A stretch of 8,258 bases of DNA, taken from Ruminococcoides intestinihominis (GTDB lineage: Bacteria > Bacillota > Clostridia > Oscillospirales > Acutalibacteraceae). A program made the position numbers and the translations under genes. This document shows positions 4,759 to 8,258 of the stretch, piece by piece. The notes under the pieces are model-generated. The model was not told the origin of the DNA. It did not search any database and was given only the letters and a program-made list of their open reading frames with translations. Position 1 is the first letter of the stretch, and every line of letters starts with the position of its first letter. Location of the stretch: assembly GCF_040096285.1 (NCBI RefSeq), contig NZ_JBBMEY010000060.1, positions 1 through 8,258 of the forward strand. The letters run 5' to 3'.

Positions 4759-7128
4759 ATGTTTTTATCTATGAACTGGATTGAAGATTTTGTTGACCTA
4801 AGTGGTCTTGACAAAGTTGATTTAATTCATCAATTCTCCCTTTCTACTGCAGAGGTTGAGAATGATATTTTCTTCAAAGGCTCTGATTTAAGTGGTGTTG
4901 TTGTAGCAGAGATTAAGTCTGTTGAAGAACACCCTGAGTCAAAGAAACTTCACCTACTAAAGGTTGATGCCGGTGAAGATGAACTTACTGATGTTGTTTG
5001 TGGTGCACCTAATGTAAGAGTAGGTATGAAAACTGCTTTTGCTAAGGTTGGTGCTAAGATTGGTGAAATTGAAATTGCACCACGACCACTAGCCGGTTAT
5101 ATGTCAAATGGTATGTGTTGTTCTGAGGCTGAAATCGGCATTAGTGACGATAACTCAGGTATTATGGATATTACCGATGATGTAGCTAACGGTACAGATA
5201 TTAAAGATGTTTATGCTATTGACGATATTATTTTTGAAGTTGACAACAAGTCACTAACTAACCGTCCTGACCTATGGGGTCACTACGGTATTGCAAGAGA
5301 ATTTGCAGCTTTAGCACATAGAGAACTAAAGCCACTTGAAGTTGACGACTTAAAGGCATACAACAATCTACCAAAGATTGATATGAAAATCGAAGACCCT
5401 CTATGCCAAAGATATTCTTGCTTACAGGTTGAAAATATCAACAGAAACATCAGCCCTGTAAATATGAGAATTAGACTATTCTATTGTGGTATGAGAGGTA
5501 TCAACTTCCTTGCTGACTTAACTAACTACTTAATGCTTGAAATGGGTCAGCCAATGCACGCATTTGACTCAAGAAAAGTTGAAAAAATCAGAATTAAGCG
5601 TTTTGACAAGCCATTCACTTTCCAGACACTTGATGGTGTTGACAGAAATATCGATGAAAATACATTGATGATTTGTAACGATAACACACCTGTTGCAATT
5701 GCAGGTATTATGGGTGGCCTTGACTCTGAAATTGTTGACGATACAACAACACTAACTTTGGAATCAGCTACATTTGACTCAGTATCAGTTAGAAAGTCAA
5801 CTGTAAGACTTGCTCACAGAACAGATGCATCTATGAGATATGAAAAGTCACTTGACCCTGAAATGACAGTTACTGCTATCGGTAGATTTGTTAACCTACT
5901 AAAGAAGTACGACTCAGACATTAAGGTTGTTTCTTCTCTAACAGATGAATATGCTTATCACTACGATACAGTAGAACTTGACTTTGACAAGAACTTTGTT
6001 GACAGATACACAGGTATTGAAATCAGCAATGACACTATTGTAAAGACTCTAGAGTCACTTGGCTTTAAGGTTACTCTTGAAAATGACAACTTTGCAGTTG
6101 TAGTTCCTTCCTGGAGAGCAACTAAGGATGTTACTATCAAGGCTGATATTATTGAAGAAATCACAAGAATTTACGGTTACGATAACTTTGAAATCAATAC
6201 AACTCGTTCACCACTTTATCCTGTAAGAATGGATGAGGTTAAGGCTGATGAAGAAAAGATTAAGGATATGCTTGTTAAGAAGTACAACCTTCATGAAGTA
6301 CATTCTTATGTATGGGCTTATAGTGATGAACAAAAGGCACTTGGTATTCCTGTAGAAGAAAATATCAAACTTGCCAACGCTACTAACCCTAACATTGAAA
6401 CAATCAGAAAGTCAATTATTCCAACTCAGCTTTGTCAGGTTAAGTCAAATGTTGGTTATGCTCCTGAATTCGGTATCTTTGAAATCGGCAGAGTTGTTGA
6501 AGGTCTGGACAGTGACAACAAGTGTATTGAAAAGAAGAACCTTGCTATTACACTATATAGCAAAACTGCTGATATTAAGGATCTTTACATTGAACTAAGA
6601 GATATTCTTGCTACAATTACTGATGACCTAAAGCATAAGTCATTAACATTTGAAGTAATGGAAGCTACTAAGAGCTATGAACATCCTGTTAACCTAAACA
6701 AGGTTATCCTTGATGGCAAGACTATCGGTAAGGTAGGTATTGTTCATCCTGTAGTAAACAAGAATATTGATAAGAAAGCAAATATTGTATTTGCTGAAAT
6801 TGATATTAAGGAATTTGCCGGTGTTGAGAACTCAAGTATTCAGTATGAAGAACCATCAAAGTTCCCACCAATGACATATGACCTAAGCCTAGAGCTTTCT
6901 CCTGATGTTTTCTATTCTCAGTTACAGGAATGTTGGAAAAATGTTGGTACAGAAATTCTTAAGAATACAAAGATTGTTGACACATACGATACAGAAACAA
7001 TCCACAGTATGACAATTCGTTTTGAATTTTCTTCCAACGAAAGAACACTTTCTTCTGCTGAAGTTCAGAAAGTTATGGACAAAATTGTTGAAAATCTAAA
7101 GGGAATTAATGTTTCTTTAAGAGGTTAA
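4759..7128 (+). CDS. pheT: Phenylalanine--tRNA ligase beta subunit
   Basis: This subunit binds tRNA-Phe and hydrolyses mischarged Tyr-tRNA-Phe. It has 789 residues, a full-length bacterial form. In order it shows the N-terminal MFLSMNWIEDFVDL, the OB-fold tRNA-binding domain (about 40-150), NRPDLWGHYGIARE (168-181), the B3/B4 editing domain (about 205-395), the B5 domain (about 404-475, ending RIYGYDNFE), the catalytic-like core (about 490-690) and the C-terminal FDX-ACB anticodon-binding domain (about 698-789). Editing-site signatures are kept: TNY (255-257), GQPMHAFD with His267, and AIAGIMGGLDSE (313-324). GGGAGG (4745-4750) lies 8 bases before the ATG, and the MFLSMNW start aligns with the usual MLVSxNW, so Met1 is preferred to Met5. 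It is co-transcribed with pheS under the T-box and ends at a terminator just downstream. Confidence 0.97.
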   Translation: MFLSMNWIEDFVDLSGLDKVDLIHQFSLSTAEVENDIFFKGSDLSGVVVAEIKSVEEHPESKKLHLLKVDAGEDELTDVVCGAPNVRVGMKTAFAKVGAKIGEIEIAPRPLAGYMSNGMCCSEAEIGISDDNSGIMDITDDVANGTDIKDVYAIDDIIFEVDNKSLTNRPDLWGHYGIAREFAALAHRELKPLEVDDLKAYNNLPKIDMKIEDPLCQRYSCLQVENINRNISPVNMRIRLFYCGMRGINFLADLTNYLMLEMGQPMHAFDSRKVEKIRIKRFDKPFTFQTLDGVDRNIDENTLMICNDNTPVAIAGIMGGLDSEIVDDTTTLTLESATFDSVSVRKSTVRLAHRTDASMRYEKSLDPEMTVTAIGRFVNLLKKYDSDIKVVSSLTDEYAYHYDTVELDFDKNFVDRYTGIEISNDTIVKTLESLGFKVTLENDNFAVVVPSWRATKDVTIKADIIEEITRIYGYDNFEINTTRSPLYPVRMDEVKADEEKIKDMLVKKYNLHEVHSYVWAYSDEQKALGIPVEENIKLANATNPNIETIRKSIIPTQLCQVKSNVGYAPEFGIFEIGRVVEGLDSDNKCIEKKNLAITLYSKTADIKDLYIELRDILATITDDLKHKSLTFEVMEATKSYEHPVNLNKVILDGKTIGKVGIVHPVVNKNIDKKANIVFAEIDIKEFAGVENSSIQYEEPSKFPPMTYDLSLELSPDVFYSQLQECWKNVGTEILKNTKIVDTYDTETIHSMTIRFEFSSNERTLSSAEVQKVMDKIVENLKGINVSLRG

Positions 7129-7134
7129 TTTATA

Positions 7135-7172
7135 GGGCTACTACTAAATATTGTGGTAGCCCGTAATTTTTT
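7135..7172 (+). terminator. Intrinsic terminator of pheST
   Basis: GGGCTACTAC (7135-7144) pairs with GTGGTAGCCC (7153-7162), 10 bp with one T-G wobble and an 8-base loop. TTTTTT at 7167-7172 follows after GTAA. It starts 6 bases past the pheT stop. Confidence 0.85.
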
Positions 7173-7194
7173 GTTCAAAATATGCAATAATCAG

Positions 7195-7223
7195 TTGACA
7201 CAAACACCTTTATATGTTAGTAT
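7195..7223 (+). promoter_or_regulatory. Promoter of ireB
   Basis: A perfect TTGACA (7195-7200) is followed after 17 bases by TAGTAT (7218-7223), which is preceded by TGT as an extended -10 element. The start would be near 7230, leaving a leader of about 55 bases before the ATG at 7287. Confidence 0.7.
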
Positions 7224-7286
7224 TATATTAATTGATGATAAGGGCATATAGCTTTTATTACTACTTATAGTTGGAGGTGTTTCCTT

Positions 7287-7532
7287 ATGTTAGATAAGAC
7301 AATGATTTTCTCAATTAACGGTGACCGTGACCAAGAGATTAAGAATGCAATGATTTCTGTTTATAATTCTCTAAAGCAGAAAGGCTATAACCCAATTAAT
7401 CAGCTTGTTGGTTACATTCTTTCAGAAGATCCTACTTATATCACAACATATAATAATGCTCGTAACATTATTAGTTCTATTGACAGGGATGAGTTACTGG
7501 AAGCACTTGTGAAATCATATTTGAATATTTAA
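7287..7532 (+). CDS. ireB: IreB family regulatory phosphoprotein (UPF0297)
   Basis: The 81-residue protein matches the IreB/YrzL family over its whole length: DKTMIF near the start, AMISVYNSLKQKGYNPINQL, VGYILSEDPTYITTYNNARN, and the ending DELLEALVKSYL. In enterococci IreB is a small cytosolic dimer phosphorylated by the PASTA-domain Ser/Thr kinase IreK and involved in cell-wall stress and cephalosporin resistance. The enterococcal protein is reported to be modified on two N-terminal threonines; here only Thr5, aligned with the second, is present. GGAGG (7273-7277) lies 9 bases before the ATG. In many Firmicutes ireB is followed by ruvX (yqgF) and yrzB; here it has its own promoter and terminator and its neighbour is a different small gene. 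The kinase gene is not in this window. Confidence 0.95.
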   Translation: MLDKTMIFSINGDRDQEIKNAMISVYNSLKQKGYNPINQLVGYILSEDPTYITTYNNARNIISSIDRDELLEALVKSYLNI

Positions 7533-7567
7533 CAAGTATTTTTGGAAGAAATTTGAAATTTGAGATT

Positions 7568-7598
7568 CGCAAGTGCCTACTACACTTGCGTCTTTTTT
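7568..7598 (+). terminator. Intrinsic terminator between ireB and the next gene
   Basis: CGCAAGTG (7568-7575) and CACTTGCG (7583-7590) form a perfect 8-bp stem with a 7-base loop, followed by TCTTTTTT. It ends only 21 bases before the ATG of the next gene, so that gene would need read-through or a promoter I do not see. Confidence 0.85.
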
Positions 7599-7619
7599 GT
7601 GAAAGAAGGTTTACTTTTT

Positions 7620-7928
7620 ATGGCAGATAAAAAAGAATTTATGACATACAAGGGCAAGCCACTTGTAAGATGTGGCAATGAATTATATTACGGCAGTATG
7701 GATGAACCTTATGTTATCCATCTTGTTGTTAAGTCAACTAAAGATGTTAACGGTCTAAAGGTAGCTGATAAGGTGGCTGTTCAGCTAATGGCTACTGACC
7801 CTGACCTGTCTCCAAGAAAGCAGATTGTAAAGTCCAGCGAAAAAGCCGGTCTTTTCCTTGCTATGGATATTGCTGAAGCATGGCTACACAAAGCCCTAAA
7901 GACCGCTCAAGCAAATAAAGCTAACTAA
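7620..7928 (+). CDS. Small conserved-looking protein of unknown function
   Basis: The product has 102 residues from ATG at 7620, with GAAGGT (7605-7610) about 9 bases upstream. A longer reading from TTG at 7560 would translate the ireB terminator and is unlikely. The protein begins with MTYKGKPLVRCGNELYYGSM (residues 8-27), which looks like a short beta unit, continues with YVIHLVVKSTKDVNGLKVADKVAVQLM and a LSPRKQIVKSSEK segment, and ends in a helix with AMDIAEAWLHKAL. It has no signal peptide, membrane segment or catalytic motif, and a single cysteine (Cys18). I believe near-identical small proteins are widespread in Ruminococcaceae, but I know no function. The placement after ireB may link it to the same physiology. 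No promoter of its own is evident, so expression probably depends on read-through of the preceding terminator. Confidence 0.85.
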   Translation: MADKKEFMTYKGKPLVRCGNELYYGSMDEPYVIHLVVKSTKDVNGLKVADKVAVQLMATDPDLSPRKQIVKSSEKAGLFLAMDIAEAWLHKALKTAQANKAN

Positions 7929-7950
7929 TTTAGTTAGTTGCTCTCAAAGT

Positions 7951-7984
7951 GTTGTAATTAAAGCTTAGTTGTAATTAAACTTTA
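7951..7984 (+). repeat. 17-bp tandem repeat
   Basis: GTTGTAATTAAAGCTTA (7951-7967) is followed immediately by GTTGTAATTAAACTTTA (7968-7984); 15 of 17 positions agree. It lies 22 bases past the stop of the preceding gene. No function is evident; replication slippage would explain it. Confidence 0.7.
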
Positions 7985-8023
7985 GTTACTGTCAAATTTA
8001 TTTTAAAGTAAAATTTAAAACGA

Positions 8024-8053
8024 AAAACTCCCTTTTTAGGGAGTTTTCTTTTT
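8024..8053 (+). terminator. Intrinsic terminator of the small unknown gene
   Basis: AAAACTCCCT (8024-8033) and AGGGAGTTTT (8038-8047) form a perfect 10-bp stem with a TTTT loop, running into TTTTCTTTTT. It ends the plus-strand transcript about 95 bases past the stop at 7928. The A-rich left arm would let it act on the minus strand as well. Confidence 0.85.
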
Positions 8054-8205
8054 GCCTTTATTTTAATGTTATGATTAAATTTTATTATTGTGATTATAAT
8101 TATTTTCCGTTGCAAATTGCTTTTCTAAGTTTGTGTGTGTAAATTTTAGTTAGATAAATTAGGGTTTGTAGTGATAAATGCAAAGTGTTGAATTTTAGCA
8201 AATAA
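8054..8205. other. AT-rich intergenic DNA without a recognisable gene
   Basis: Both strands are rich in stops and I see no ribosome binding site with a usable start. No convincing promoter stands out against the A+T background. It separates the terminator at 8024-8053 from the hairpin repeat at the window edge. Confidence 0.6.
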
Positions 8206-8258
8206 GGCTCCCTTGTGTAAAGGGAGCTGTCGCTCGTAAATTGGAAGAATGACAATTT
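8204..8258 (+). repeat. Partial dispersed hairpin repeat cut by the window edge
   Basis: GCTCCCTT (8207-8214) and AAGGGAGC (8220-8227) form an 8-bp stem with loop GTGTA, followed by TGTCGCTCG and an AAATT...AATTT pair (8238-8258). I recall the block AAGGCTCCC...GGGAGCTGTC as the head of a very common short repeat in gut Clostridia. No T-tract follows, so it is not an ordinary terminator. The element may continue beyond the window. Confidence 0.5.

Noticed and set aside
5961..6598. Open frames inside pheT on both strands (5961-6164 minus, 6371-6598 plus)
   Set aside because: Both lie within the uninterrupted pheT frame and have no start signals.
7560..7619. TTG-initiated extension of the last gene
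   Set aside because: It would translate the ireB terminator hairpin; the ATG at 7620 has its own ribosome binding site.
7921..7937. Palindrome CTAACTAA/TTAGTTAG across the last stop codon, considered as a terminator
   Set aside because: It is A-T-rich, has a minimal loop and no T-tract; the real terminator lies at 8024-8053.

Overview
The window is AT-rich (by eye about one third G+C) and reads as chromosomal DNA of a low-GC Clostridia-type Firmicute, most likely a gut Ruminococcaceae/Oscillospiraceae relative. The reasons are strong GGAGG ribosome binding sites, a T-box leader on pheST, an IreB gene, an EndoA-type MazF, and fragments of short hairpin repeats of a kind I associate with gut Clostridia. 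No integrase, transposase, CRISPR array or tRNA gene was seen.

Left end (1-760): the last codons of a possible plus-strand gene and its terminator (43-67) face a minus-strand terminator (82-107). The latter closes a one-gene minus-strand unit, 289-579. That gene encodes a 96-residue protein whose C-terminal half looks like the glycyl-radical end of anaerobic ribonucleotide reductase (NrdD), with no reductase body attached. Its promoter (TTGAAA, 17-bp spacer, TAATAT) carries a near-consensus NrdR operator inside the spacer. This pairing is the most interesting observation in the window.

Minus-strand cluster (757-3205, transcribed right to left): a two-helix membrane protein with a basic cytosolic domain, the NAD(P)H-hydrate dehydratase NnrD, a lipoprotein that may be LolA/YdcC-like, and a MazF/EndoA endoribonuclease with no MazE next to it. 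The order partly resembles the Bacillus acpS-ydcC-alr-ndoAI-ndoA neighbourhood, with alr and the antitoxin missing.

Divergent region and pheST (3206-7172): a shared intergenic region carries promoters in both directions. The rightward transcript starts with a tRNA-Phe T-box leader (UUC specifier, UGGU in the T-box, intrinsic terminator at 3647-3679). It controls pheS and pheT, the two subunits of phenylalanyl-tRNA synthetase, and ends at a terminator at 7135-7172. The leader contains two tandem copies of a roughly 41-bp hairpin repeat between Stem I and the T-box core.

Right end (7173-8258): ireB has its own promoter and terminator. It is followed by a 102-codon conserved-looking gene of unknown function that seems to depend on read-through of the ireB terminator. 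The last 330 bases hold a 17-bp tandem repeat, a terminator, AT-rich non-coding DNA, and the start of another hairpin repeat cut off by the window edge.
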